From Halococcus qingdaonensis (GTDB lineage: Archaea > Halobacteriota > Halobacteria > Halobacteriales > Halococcaceae), in the NCBI RefSeq assembly GCF_024508235.1, contig NZ_CP101943.1:2205112-2269111 (forward strand): DNA of 64,000 nucleotides. Direction: 5' to 3'. Both the position numbers and the translations under genes were made by a program. The notes under the pieces are model-generated. The model was not told where the DNA came from and ran no database searches. It worked only from the letters and a program-made list of their open reading frames with translations. Shown piece after piece: positions 52,248 to 60,027 of this stretch (position 1 is its first letter; each line of letters begins with the position of its first letter).

Positions 52248-54224
52248 AACGCTCCGTACCTCGCTGTCGGCTCGATGTTCGCTGATGAGCTTGTCGACCA
52301 TCTCGCCGGTCTGGGATTTCCGGCGCTCGTCTGCACGGTCGCGCCAGCCGTCGATGGCGTCCTCGACCTCGTTTTCGCGCGCGACCGCGAGATCGTCGAG
52401 TTCCTCGATCGTCACCTCCTCGGCGGGTGCGGTCGGCACCTCGTTCTCGAACAGGATTTCGCGGGCGACCTCCGAGAGACCACCCGATTTGAGTACGAGG
52501 CGTGGCTCGCGCTCGACGAGGGTTTCGGCGGTCGAACGGCCCGCACCGCTCGCATCGCGCAGGTAGACGACGTCGCCGGGTGCGAGCTCCCAGCGCTCGT
52601 CGGCCGCCCGGAGCGCGCTCGTGGTGAACTTTTCTACTGGTTTGACGGGGACGAGCCCCTGTCTCTTCTCGGCGACGTCGGCGAAGTTCGAGTGGTCGAG
52701 CCGCCAGAGTTCTTTCAATCTATCGAGCTTCGCCTCGATCTCCTGCGTCTCCTCGCGCTGTGCGTCGAGTTTCCGCTCTAACTGTTCGTTTTCGCGCTCC
52801 AGTCTGTCGACCTCGCGGCGCTCCCTGGCCTCGCGGCGTTCCTCGCGCCGTGCGTCCGTGAGTTCGCGCTCGTACTCGGCGATTGTCTCGTCCTTTTCCT
52901 CGATCGTCGCTTCGAGGTCGTCGACGTGCGAATCGAGGCGCTCGACACGCGCTTCGAGGTCTTTGATGCGCTGTTCCTCGGCGGTGAGTTCGCGCGGCTC
53001 GTGGGTCTCCTCGCTCTCCTCGGCACCATCGTCGTCGGCGAGATCCTCCAGGACCCCTTCGACCGGCTCCTCGCCGGCGACCACGCGCGCGATGACGGTC
53101 CCGGTCTCGATCCGTGGCGGCACCTTCCCCGCGATGCGCTCGAAGGTGTCCTCGTAATCGTCGAACGCGTGGAAGGCGGCCGCCAGCGCGTCGCGCTCGT
53201 GGTCGTTGTCGTACCCCTCCTCGCGGGTGCGGTGTTGTTTCTCGTCGATGGGCAGATCGTGCTCGGGGATCCAGCCCGCCGCCGAGAAGCTCCGGCGAAT
53301 CTTCTCCACCGTGGAGGGCATCGGCTCGACGTCCGCGGCGATCACCACTGGCCGACCACGCTCGATGATCCACTCGGTGACGGCGGCCGTATCGGCGGTT
53401 CTGGTGCTCAGCACGTCCAACACCTGTCCGTCGAGTCCGACGATGGCGACGGCCGTGGTCGTCCCGGGGTCGATGCCGACGAGCACGTGATCGCGGCGCT
53501 TGGCGAGCGGGCGGAACTCGATCCCATCGCGCCTGACGCGCTCGATCTCCACCCTGGTGTCGCCCGAGCGGTTCCGCGAGACGGGGATGTCCGATGGGCG
53601 CGCCTCGACGGTGAAGACGGCATTCGCGTAGCCACCGTATTTCTCCGTTTCGTCCATCGTGTAGTCGAGTCCCGCCTCGTCGAGCGCGGTGGCGACATCG
53701 CGGGCGCGGCGCTTGACCGATCCGTGGATCCGGCGCGTGAAGCGGTCCTCCGACCAGCCACCGCTGCCCGTCGAACGCCCGCGTGCGACCTTCACCTCGG
53801 TCGTGTCGGTGAACGCCGAGACTTCGTAGCCTACGTTGGCGGCGGCGAGGCGGGCGGCGGCCTCGGCCTCCTTCATCGGCTTCTTGCCGTAGGGAACTCC
53901 ATGGCGGTTCGCCACCCGCGAGAGGGGTTCGGGCTGCTCGTCGCCGGTGACCTGGACCAGTTTGGTCTCGTCGGGTAGACTGCCCAGAAAGCGGACGAGG
54001 TGGTCCTTGTCGGTCGCGAGCTCGTAGACGTTGTCGGTGGCGAGGATGGCCGGCTCCTCGCGATCGACGAGCCGTTGGAGTTTGCGATGCGAGACGACAT
54101 CGCGGTCGAAGTTCTCGCCGTCGAACGCCACGACGGCGTAGGAGGGCGCGTCACCGCGGACGTCCCCGCTCTGGACGTCGACGCCGAACACCACCGCATC
54201 GAGCGCGCTGATGCGACTACTCAC
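52236..54224 (-). CDS. DUF460 protein, predicted RNase H-like nuclease with coiled coil
   Basis: A 662-residue archaeal DUF460 protein. The N-terminus SSRISALDAVVFGVDVQSGDVRGD carries the first acidic RNase H-like motif. A second domain (VLVGIDPGTTTAVAIVGLDG) is a YqgF/RuvC-like fold with D-x-G-x-T-T. A long charged coiled coil spans about residues 410-510. The C-terminus has a helical region. It is predicted to act on nucleic acid; the true substrate is unknown. A TATA box (GTTTTATG, minus strand, 54257-54250) sits about 29 bp before GTG 54224, favouring that start over the ATG at 54251. Confidence 0.85.
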   Translation of the reverse strand: MSSRISALDAVVFGVDVQSGDVRGDAPSYAVVAFDGENFDRDVVSHRKLQRLVDREEPAILATDNVYELATDKDHLVRFLGSLPDETKLVQVTGDEQPEPLSRVANRHGVPYGKKPMKEAEAAARLAAANVGYEVSAFTDTTEVKVARGRSTGSGGWSEDRFTRRIHGSVKRRARDVATALDEAGLDYTMDETEKYGGYANAVFTVEARPSDIPVSRNRSGDTRVEIERVRRDGIEFRPLAKRRDHVLVGIDPGTTTAVAIVGLDGQVLDVLSTRTADTAAVTEWIIERGRPVVIAADVEPMPSTVEKIRRSFSAAGWIPEHDLPIDEKQHRTREEGYDNDHERDALAAAFHAFDDYEDTFERIAGKVPPRIETGTVIARVVAGEEPVEGVLEDLADDDGAEESEETHEPRELTAEEQRIKDLEARVERLDSHVDDLEATIEEKDETIAEYERELTDARREERREARERREVDRLERENEQLERKLDAQREETQEIEAKLDRLKELWRLDHSNFADVAEKRQGLVPVKPVEKFTTSALRAADERWELAPGDVVYLRDASGAGRSTAETLVEREPRLVLKSGGLSEVAREILFENEVPTAPAEEVTIEELDDLAVARENEVEDAIDGWRDRADERRKSQTGEMVDKLISEHRADSEVRSVRES

Positions 54225-54368
54225 GCCGATCGATAGGGCGGCTGTCGGCATAAAACCACGGCGGAAGCGTGGATGTGAACGACCGCCGTGACGTAAACGA
54301 ATCCGCGGATCGGCTCAACGTTTTAGCCACAGCAGCGGCAATCGTCCGAAGATCGAGGAGCTATCGGG

Positions 54369-55046
54369 TCACAACAGCGAACGCACGGCGATCTCGTCAT
54401 CGTCATCGATCCGTCCGCGGAGCGCCGCGGGGTCGGTCTCGCCGTCGGCAGCGACGAGGTAGGTGCGGCCCGGTGCGTCGCCGTAGGTTTCGTGGAAATC
54501 GTAGACGAACCCGAGGACGAGCGTGTCGTCGGGGATTTCGTCGCTTGCGTCGAGGAAAGCGACCTGCTCACGGACGTTGTACTCGACGAGCCGGTCGACG
54601 ACGTCCTCGTCGTCCGTGACGCCGCTATCGAGCGCGTCTTCGACGATGGGCACGAGCGGTTCGACGCGCTTTCTGATGCCCGGTTCGTCGGGCAGAGCCC
54701 CATCGGTGGCAGCCCCGTAGGCGGCGGTGACGGCACCGCAGCCGGTGTGGCCGACGACGGCGATCGTGCGCGTATCGGTGTTGGCGACGGGATAGAGGAG
54801 GTTACCGTCGACTGTCGAGGGGTCCTCCGCGTCCCACGCGACGTTGCCGATGTTCGCGGGCGTGAACAGCCAACCCGGCCCCTCGACGCTCCACATGGCC
54901 TCCTGTGAGACCCGCGAGTCCGCACAGCACAGCGAGACCACGGGGGGCGATTGGCCGTCGAGCACGTCGTCGAAGTAGTCGTCCGAGAGTTGTTCGACGT
55001 GGTCGCGGTTGCGGGCCAGCAGTTCGGCGGCTGTCGCATTCGGCAT
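54369..55046 (-). CDS. Beta-class carbonic anhydrase
   Basis: A 225-residue beta-CA. Zinc ligands C41 (LCCADSRVS, with the D43-R45 dyad), H100 and C103 (GHTGCGAV) are all present. It interconverts CO2 and bicarbonate, supplying carboxylases and buffering. No carboxylase is adjacent. The gene has the RNase Z gene upstream on the same strand, 30 bp away. Confidence 0.92.
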   Translation of the reverse strand: MPNATAAELLARNRDHVEQLSDDYFDDVLDGQSPPVVSLCCADSRVSQEAMWSVEGPGWLFTPANIGNVAWDAEDPSTVDGNLLYPVANTDTRTIAVVGHTGCGAVTAAYGAATDGALPDEPGIRKRVEPLVPIVEDALDSGVTDDEDVVDRLVEYNVREQVAFLDASDEIPDDTLVLGFVYDFHETYGDAPGRTYLVAADGETDPAALRGRIDDDDEIAVRSLL

Positions 55047-55076
55047 GTCCGAGCCACGATGCTCGCCGGGAAAACA

Positions 55077-55994
55077 TTATCCGTCGGGATAGGGGATCTC
55101 GATGTCGTCGCCGTCGTCGGGAAGGAAGGCGTCGTCGAAGATCTCGCGCGCTTCGGCCGCGAGTCGGTCGCTCTCGCCGGCGTAGCGCGAGGAGACGTGC
55201 GTGAGCGCGAGGCGTTTTGCGCCGGCGCGAGTGGCGAGTTCGGCGGCCTGCCGCGCGGTCGAGTGGCCGGTTTTCCCGGCGCGTTCCGACCGGTCCTCGC
55301 CGAAGGTCGCTTCGTGGACTAGCAGATCGGCGTCGTCGGCGGCCTCGACGGTCGCAGCCGTGGGCCGGGTGTCGCCGGTGTAGACGATACGCCGTCCGGG
55401 ACGGGGCGGTCCCACGACTTGATCGGGTTCGATCACGGTACCGTCGTCGAGTTCGACCGCGTTCCCCTCGTGGAGCTCCGAGAACAGCGGGCCCGCCGGA
55501 ACGCCGAGCTCCTCGGCGCGTTCGCGATCGAATCGTCCCTTCCGATCGTCCTCGACGAGTGCGTAACCCACCGATCGAGTTCGATGGTCGGTCTCGAAGG
55601 CACGCACCTCGTACTCTTCGTCGCGGAGCGCGACGCCGCCCGGCTGTACCTCGTGGACTCGGATGGGGTAACCGGGGCGCGCGCCGGTGACGCCGACGAG
55701 GTTTTCGACCGCCGATTTGGTTCCGGGGGGCGTGTGGATGGCCAGCGCCTCCTCGCGATCGTTGAAATCGAAGGTCTGGCAGAGTCCCGGGAGTCCGAGC
55801 ACGTGATCGCCGTGGAGATGACTCAAGAAGACGTGCGAGACCGAGAAGCCGGTACCGAAGCGCATCATCTGGCGCTGGGTGCCCTCGCCGCAGTCGAAGA
55901 GGAGGCGCTCGCCCTCGCGGCGAACCATGAGGGCGCTCGTGTTGCGCCGGGTCGTCGGGACTGCGCCACCTGTCCCGAGAAACGTCATCTGCAT
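55077..55994 (-). CDS. rnz: Ribonuclease Z
   Basis: A 305-residue MBL nuclease: MQMTFLGTGGAVPT, SHLHGDHVLGLPG (H59, H61, D63, H64), the exosite-like region, RIVYTGDTRP, and LTHVSSRY near the end. It removes 3' trailers from pre-tRNA. The start at 55994 follows the family N-terminus; Met3 (55988) is also possible. Confidence 0.95.
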   Translation of the reverse strand: MQMTFLGTGGAVPTTRRNTSALMVRREGERLLFDCGEGTQRQMMRFGTGFSVSHVFLSHLHGDHVLGLPGLCQTFDFNDREEALAIHTPPGTKSAVENLVGVTGARPGYPIRVHEVQPGGVALRDEEYEVRAFETDHRTRSVGYALVEDDRKGRFDRERAEELGVPAGPLFSELHEGNAVELDDGTVIEPDQVVGPPRPGRRIVYTGDTRPTAATVEAADDADLLVHEATFGEDRSERAGKTGHSTARQAAELATRAGAKRLALTHVSSRYAGESDRLAAEAREIFDDAFLPDDGDDIEIPYPDG

Positions 55995-56148
55995 ACCTCG
56001 CCTCGCCGGTCCGCCGGGATAGCCGCTTCGGAACCCCCGCGGATGCGGTTGCGGAGTGGTCGGCGCGCGCTCGCGCTCGTGTGTGAACGAAGTGAGCACC
56101 GAACGCGAACACTGCGCGAGGTCTGCACGAGCACAGCGAGTGCAGGCT

Positions 56149-56169
56149 CGTCAGAGCTTGGCTCTGACG
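56149..56169. repeat. 21-nt hairpin, loop TTG
   Basis: Arms CGTCAGAGC and GCTCTGACG pair perfectly around TTG. It ends 2 bp before the 63-bp repeat. Confidence 0.6.
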
Positions 56170-56171
56170 GT

Positions 56172-56234
56172 GGATGAGCGAGTGACGTGAGCAGAGCGAA
56201 CGGAACGAGCGAATCGGTTGGGGAGGTACGTGGG
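56172..56234 (+). repeat. 63-bp dispersed repeat, copy 2
   Basis: It matches the reverse strand of 200-262 at 55 of 63 positions. All but one of the differences fall in the left half; the right half, through GGTTGGGGAGGTA and GTGGG, has one difference. Confidence 0.75.
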
Positions 56235-56393
56235 CGGTTGCGGTGCAGTAGTGGAAAACGACCGTCCGCGCGAACGGGGCAAGGTTCGACCGACGGGAGA
56301 ACCTCGAAAGCGAACGGCGAACGCAGTGAGCCGTGAGCAGTGAGCGCGGTTCACCGCGAGCGCCGCAGGCGCGAGCGGCTCTTTTTAGTCCAC

Positions 56394-56414
56394 CGGAAGA
56401 GCGGAGCTCTTCCG
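56394..56414. repeat. 21-nt hairpin, loop GGA
   Basis: Arms CGGAAGAGC and GCTCTTCCG pair perfectly around GGA. Confidence 0.6.
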
Positions 56415-56460
56415 AGTCTTCGTTCGCTTTCGGCTCACGAAGACAGGTTTTTGCGACCAG

Positions 56461-56481
56461 CGAGGGACCGAAGGTCCCTCG
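56461..56481. repeat. 21-nt hairpin, loop GAA
   Basis: Arms CGAGGGACC and GGTCCCTCG pair perfectly around GAA. Confidence 0.6.
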
Positions 56482-56574
56482 TGCCGTGCGAACGGGCACT
56501 TCGCGCCCGTGAGCAGAGAGTGGTCGGCGAACGAAATGAGTCGACCCGAGGAATAAAAAGTGAGGTGGGTTTTT

Positions 56575-56583
56575 GTTCTCCAG
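56575..56583 (+). repeat. Target-site duplication, left
   Basis: GTTCTCCAG directly precedes the insertion sequence and is repeated exactly at 57521-57529. A 9-bp duplication fits IS5-family elements of the IS903 type. Confidence 0.85.
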
Positions 56584-57520
56584 GGCTCTATTGAATCCGC
56601 AGAGGGCGGCGGGATTCACGGTTTGAGAGCCAATTCGAGGTTGTAGACCGCAGCGGTGAGCGTTATCTCACGGAACTGGCGGTACCATGACCGCGCTCGG
56701 ACGGCGGAGCCGTACGAGCGCTTGATCACCGAGTTCACGGTCTCACAGATCGAGCGCTGGTTGTAGAGTTCGTCTTCGATCCGCGCGTTGTGCGCGTGAT
56801 CGTACGATGCGAAGACACGGTGTTTGATCAGCGGACGCACGTCTTCAGCACGTAACTCTTCACGGAAGCTCATGTCATCGTAGCCCTTGTCGGCGGCGAG
56901 GCTGAGCAGGTCGCCCGCGTTCCGCAGGGCGACCTGCGGGCCAACGTTCGTTCCGTTGGGCCACTTCGCACTGCAGTGGACGTCGATAACCGCGCCCTGC
57001 GCGGTATCGACGAGAAACGTCGCTTGTACGGTCTGTATATCCCGATCACACCGCTTGAGATAGTGGGTCGATGCTTCTCTGCGGTCGAAGTAGGTGGCAT
57101 CGATGGCAGCGTGACCGGACTGATCGAGCAGCTCCGACGAGAGTCGGAGCAGCTCTCGCCAAACGGGCATCGGCGCTCGATCAAGGGACCTACACAGTGC
57201 GGATGGACCAATGAACTCGCCGCGCTCGAGGACGAGCGCGGCTCGTACGCGTTCCATCTCTTCGGCCCAATCGAGGACTTCGGTGAGTGTCGCGTCCATG
57301 TGTTCACGGAGAAAATGCAGGACAGCGTGCTTCCAGCCGGCAATTCCGTTGCCGGCGGGATGGCTGATCTGCATCAGCGCTGCATCAGTAAGTTTTCGTG
57401 CGATCGAGACGGCCTGTTTGACGAAGCGGAAGAGAATCTTCTGCACAAAGACTCCTCTTCCGCTTCATCTCAATCGTTCTGACGACTCACCCCGACGCCG
57501 TCGTCGGATTCAATAGAGCC
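56584..57520 (-). mobile_element. IS5-family insertion sequence (937 bp)
   Basis: The element is bounded by inverted repeats beginning GGCTCTATTGAATCCG, with 16 perfect bases and 10 of the next 14 also matched. It is flanked by the 9-bp direct repeat GTTCTCCAG and carries one transposase gene on the minus strand. The end sequence GGCT-T-TTGAA recalls IS903-type ends. Intact ends, intact frame and perfect target duplication point to a recent insertion. Confidence 0.93.
56616..57446 (-). CDS. IS5-family transposase
   Basis: A 276-residue DDE transposase with a GTG start inside the insertion sequence. D115 lies in AAIDATYFDRR, the second Asp in LAADKGYDD, and the Glu in RSICETVNSVIKRSYGSAVRARSWYRQFREI, the Y-(2)-R-(3)-E-(6)-K-like region of IS5 enzymes. 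The frame is complete. An ATG upstream at 57468 is out of frame with it. Confidence 0.9.
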   Translation of the reverse strand: MQKILFRFVKQAVSIARKLTDAALMQISHPAGNGIAGWKHAVLHFLREHMDATLTEVLDWAEEMERVRAALVLERGEFIGPSALCRSLDRAPMPVWRELLRLSSELLDQSGHAAIDATYFDRREASTHYLKRCDRDIQTVQATFLVDTAQGAVIDVHCSAKWPNGTNVGPQVALRNAGDLLSLAADKGYDDMSFREELRAEDVRPLIKHRVFASYDHAHNARIEDELYNQRSICETVNSVIKRSYGSAVRARSWYRQFREITLTAAVYNLELALKP

Positions 57521-57529
57521 GTTCTCCAG
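57521..57529 (+). repeat. Target-site duplication, right
   Basis: This exact copy of GTTCTCCAG lies directly after the right inverted repeat and 15 bp before the ATG of the SHOCT gene. Confidence 0.85.
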
Positions 57530-57544
57530 TCGAAACATAGGGGT

Positions 57545-57967
57545 ATGAGTACCGTTCGCGAACGCGCCGCCGAGAACGCGACCGAGATCACGTCGTCGCT
57601 GATCGTCGGGCTCGGGCTGCTCGCACTGTTCACTGGCTGGTCGCCGATCCCGTTCTGGGTCATCTTCGCCGTCGGTTTCGCCGTCGTCGTGCCAACTGTT
57701 GCCAGACTCGCCGGCGAGGAGGAGCGATCGGACGAACGAAACGACCGAGATGGCCAGTGGAAGGGCAGCGAGCGTCGCCACGAGGAACCGTCGACAAAGG
57801 CCAATACGGAGGATGCACTCGAAACGTTGCGCGAGCGCTACGCGCGCGGTGATCTCACCGACGAGCAGTTCGAGCGCAAACTCGACGCGCTGCTCGAAAC
57901 CGACAGTCCGGAGAACGCCGCCGACTGGCGGCATCGTGAACGCGACCGACTCGAAGAGGAATCGTAG
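57545..57967 (+). CDS. SHOCT-domain membrane protein
   Basis: A 140-residue protein. Two membrane helices (about 16-34 and 36-55) are followed by a charged linker. A C-terminal SHOCT motif (ALETLRERYARGDLTDEQFERKLDALLE) is a short helix pair common at the ends of haloarchaeal membrane proteins. The insertion sequence ends 24 bp before its ATG, so its original upstream promoter region has been displaced by 937 bp. Expression may now depend on the element. Confidence 0.85.
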   Translation: MSTVRERAAENATEITSSLIVGLGLLALFTGWSPIPFWVIFAVGFAVVVPTVARLAGEEERSDERNDRDGQWKGSERRHEEPSTKANTEDALETLRERYARGDLTDEQFERKLDALLETDSPENAADWRHRERDRLEEES

Positions 57968-57968
57968 G

Positions 57969-58682
57969 CTATCCGGCGGCGATCTCGGCGAGCCAGCCCG
58001 CGCGCTGGGCGATGCGGCGAACGGTTCCGAGGCGCGATTCGCCCCGAATCGGGGTGTTGAGCGACTGGCGAACAAGCCAGCCGAGCGATTTCCCGTCGAG
58101 TCGCCACCAGCGCACGTCCGCCCGGCCGAGCAGATAGGATTTCTCGATGTAGTCGGGCAGCGACTCGACGTACGTGTGCTCGATGAGCAGTTCGGGCACG
58201 TACTGGATGGAGTAGTCTTGTGCGATGCGCTCGGCGAGTTCCGACTCCTCGTGGCCCCAGCCGAACGTCTCCTCGTCGAAGCCACCCACCGATTCGAGGA
58301 CTTCCTTTCGGATCGCCATGTTGCAACCCGGCAGCATGTCGGTGGGCTTGGTGTCGTCGCCCTGGTCGTACCAGGGAAGCTCGAGATCGGTGAATCGAGC
58401 GTCGTCGGGCTGTCGCACGCGCCCGGCGACGGCGGGGTAGGCGTCGAGCGCGACGCTCGCCGTCCGGAGATAGCCCGCGCAAGGGATCGAATCGTCGTCG
58501 AGGAAGACGAGTTTGTCGCCGCGTGCGCGCTCGATGCCGACGTTGCGCGCGTGGGCCGCCCCCTCGTCGCGGCGGACGAGCAGCTCGTAGTCGTCGAACG
58601 GATCGCGTGCGAGTCGCTCGACGGGGTCGATCGTCGCCCCCTCGGGCAGCGTCGTCGGGATGATGACGCTCACCTCGACCAT
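57969..58682 (-). CDS. Glycosyltransferase family 2
   Basis: A 237-residue GT-A fold enzyme: VSVIIPTTLP at the start, EGAAHARNVGIERARGDKLVFLDDDS with D62-D64 as the metal/nucleotide-sugar site, and GCNMAIRKEVLESVGGFDEETFGWGHEESELAERI as the acceptor/catalytic region. It has no membrane helix, so it works at the cytoplasmic face. The sugar is unknown. It abuts the convergent SHOCT gene and is divergent from the Egh-like glycosyltransferase. Confidence 0.88.
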   Translation of the reverse strand: MVEVSVIIPTTLPEGATIDPVERLARDPFDDYELLVRRDEGAAHARNVGIERARGDKLVFLDDDSIPCAGYLRTASVALDAYPAVAGRVRQPDDARFTDLELPWYDQGDDTKPTDMLPGCNMAIRKEVLESVGGFDEETFGWGHEESELAERIAQDYSIQYVPELLIEHTYVESLPDYIEKSYLLGRADVRWWRLDGKSLGWLVRQSLNTPIRGESRLGTVRRIAQRAGWLAEIAAG

Positions 58683-58804
58683 TACTGGCCGGTCGGGAAG
58701 CCGCGGGAAAGCCCTTCCGAGTCGCCCCGCCCGACGATGAGAGATACTGTCGCGGAGAGCACAGTCAGCAACACTTAATGTATCGGCTGGCGTTCATAGT
58801 GGCA

Positions 58805-59965
58805 ATGGCCGGACAGGTCGTCCCGGCGGTGCCGATGGTGCTTTCGGCTATCCTGTGGTTCGTCGTTCTCCTCTCGGTCTGTTCCGTGGCGTACTGGACG
58901 TATCTGATGATCATCGGGCGGCGCTACGAGTCGCCGCCGGTCGAACACGACCCGTCGGCGGTCCAGGTGCGACTGTTGACCGTCGACTCGGCACGCATCG
59001 TCCAGGAGAGCGTCGACGCGATCCCGGACTCGATCACCGATCGCCACGTTATCGCCGAGGAGCCGATGGAGATCGCCGGCGCGACCGTCCACGTCGTTCC
59101 CGATGCCTTCGAGTGCGAGGCGATCCGAAAGGGGCGCGCGCTCGAATGGGCGCGCCGCAACATCCCCTGCGAGCGCGAGTACGTGCTCTATCTCGACGAG
59201 GACAGCATCATGACCGACTTCACGGGGGTGCCCGACGCCGACGTCGTGCAGTATCGCGAGCGCCCGCGGCGCAGCGGCTCGTGGCTCACTTATCTCGCCG
59301 AGATCTTCCGTCTCGGATTCCAGGTCGAACAGCGCGCCTTCCCGTCGCTCTCCGTCCCGCTGTATGCGTGGGGCGGCGGCATCGCCATCAGAAACGGGCT
59401 CGAAGAGCACGTCACGTGGGAGACCTCGACGATGATCGAGGACACCACTTTCGTCTGGAACGCGGCCGCCGAGGGAAGCCTCGATTTCGCGCTCGCAACA
59501 CCCAAGTTCGACACACAGGCACCGCCGACGATCCGTGCGATGATCAGCCAGCGCAGTCGCTGGCTCGCCGGCTCCCAACAGGAGAGCGGGCTGCTCGCGC
59601 CGGGCTACCGCCTGCTCACCACCGTTCGAAATCTCGCGTGGGCGCTCTCGCCGGCGGTCCCCTTCCTCACTCTCGTTCCGCTGTTCGTTCCTGGCACCGT
59701 CGCGTTCGAGACGGCATTTCAGATCGTCTCAGTGGGTGTGTTCAGTTTCGTGCTCGTCTGGTCGGTGCTCGGCGTGCGCTACTACGACGAGTCGTGGCTC
59801 GTCGGGCTGGCGCTGTTCGTCCTCTCACCGATCGTCAGCCTGCTACACTCGCTCGGTGCGTTCATCGGGCTCGTCTCGCCGCCGACGGATTTCTCGGTGA
59901 CACGGAAGGTGAAACCGGAACTCGTCGAGCGTACGGAGGCCGAGCGCGAGGCCGAGGGCGACTGA
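58805..59965 (+). CDS. Membrane glycosyltransferase, GT2, egghead-like
   Basis: A 386-residue processive-type GT2. One N-terminal helix (about 12-35) is followed by the catalytic core with D131-x-D133 (LYLDEDS). SLPLYAWGG-like and TMIEDTTFVWNAA segments follow, then SQRSRW (the QxxRW motif), and four C-terminal helices. The layout resembles egghead/beta-mannosyltransferase-like and cellulose-synthase-like enzymes, so it may polymerise a hexose or mannose across the membrane. The ATG at 58805 is about 30 bp from CTTAATG; the Met at 58778 sits on that box. Confidence 0.87.
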   Translation: MAGQVVPAVPMVLSAILWFVVLLSVCSVAYWTYLMIIGRRYESPPVEHDPSAVQVRLLTVDSARIVQESVDAIPDSITDRHVIAEEPMEIAGATVHVVPDAFECEAIRKGRALEWARRNIPCEREYVLYLDEDSIMTDFTGVPDADVVQYRERPRRSGSWLTYLAEIFRLGFQVEQRAFPSLSVPLYAWGGGIAIRNGLEEHVTWETSTMIEDTTFVWNAAAEGSLDFALATPKFDTQAPPTIRAMISQRSRWLAGSQQESGLLAPGYRLLTTVRNLAWALSPAVPFLTLVPLFVPGTVAFETAFQIVSVGVFSFVLVWSVLGVRYYDESWLVGLALFVLSPIVSLLHSLGAFIGLVSPPTDFSVTRKVKPELVERTEAEREAEGD

Positions 59966-60027
59966 CGACCCGGCCATCGGCATAGCATAATGCTTAACAG
60001 AACCGCCGGCGACCGCCAAACCGATAG

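Larger units (their letters stand above)
55995..56583. other. 589-bp non-coding, hairpin- and repeat-rich region
   Basis: No gene is supported. It contains the second copy of the 63-bp repeat (56172-56234) and perfect 9-3-9 hairpins at 56149-56169, 56394-56414 and 56461-56481. Many GAGCGAA-type units are present. An AT-rich GAATAAAAAG near 56551 may be the original promoter of the SHOCT gene, now cut off by the insertion sequence that follows. Confidence 0.65.
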
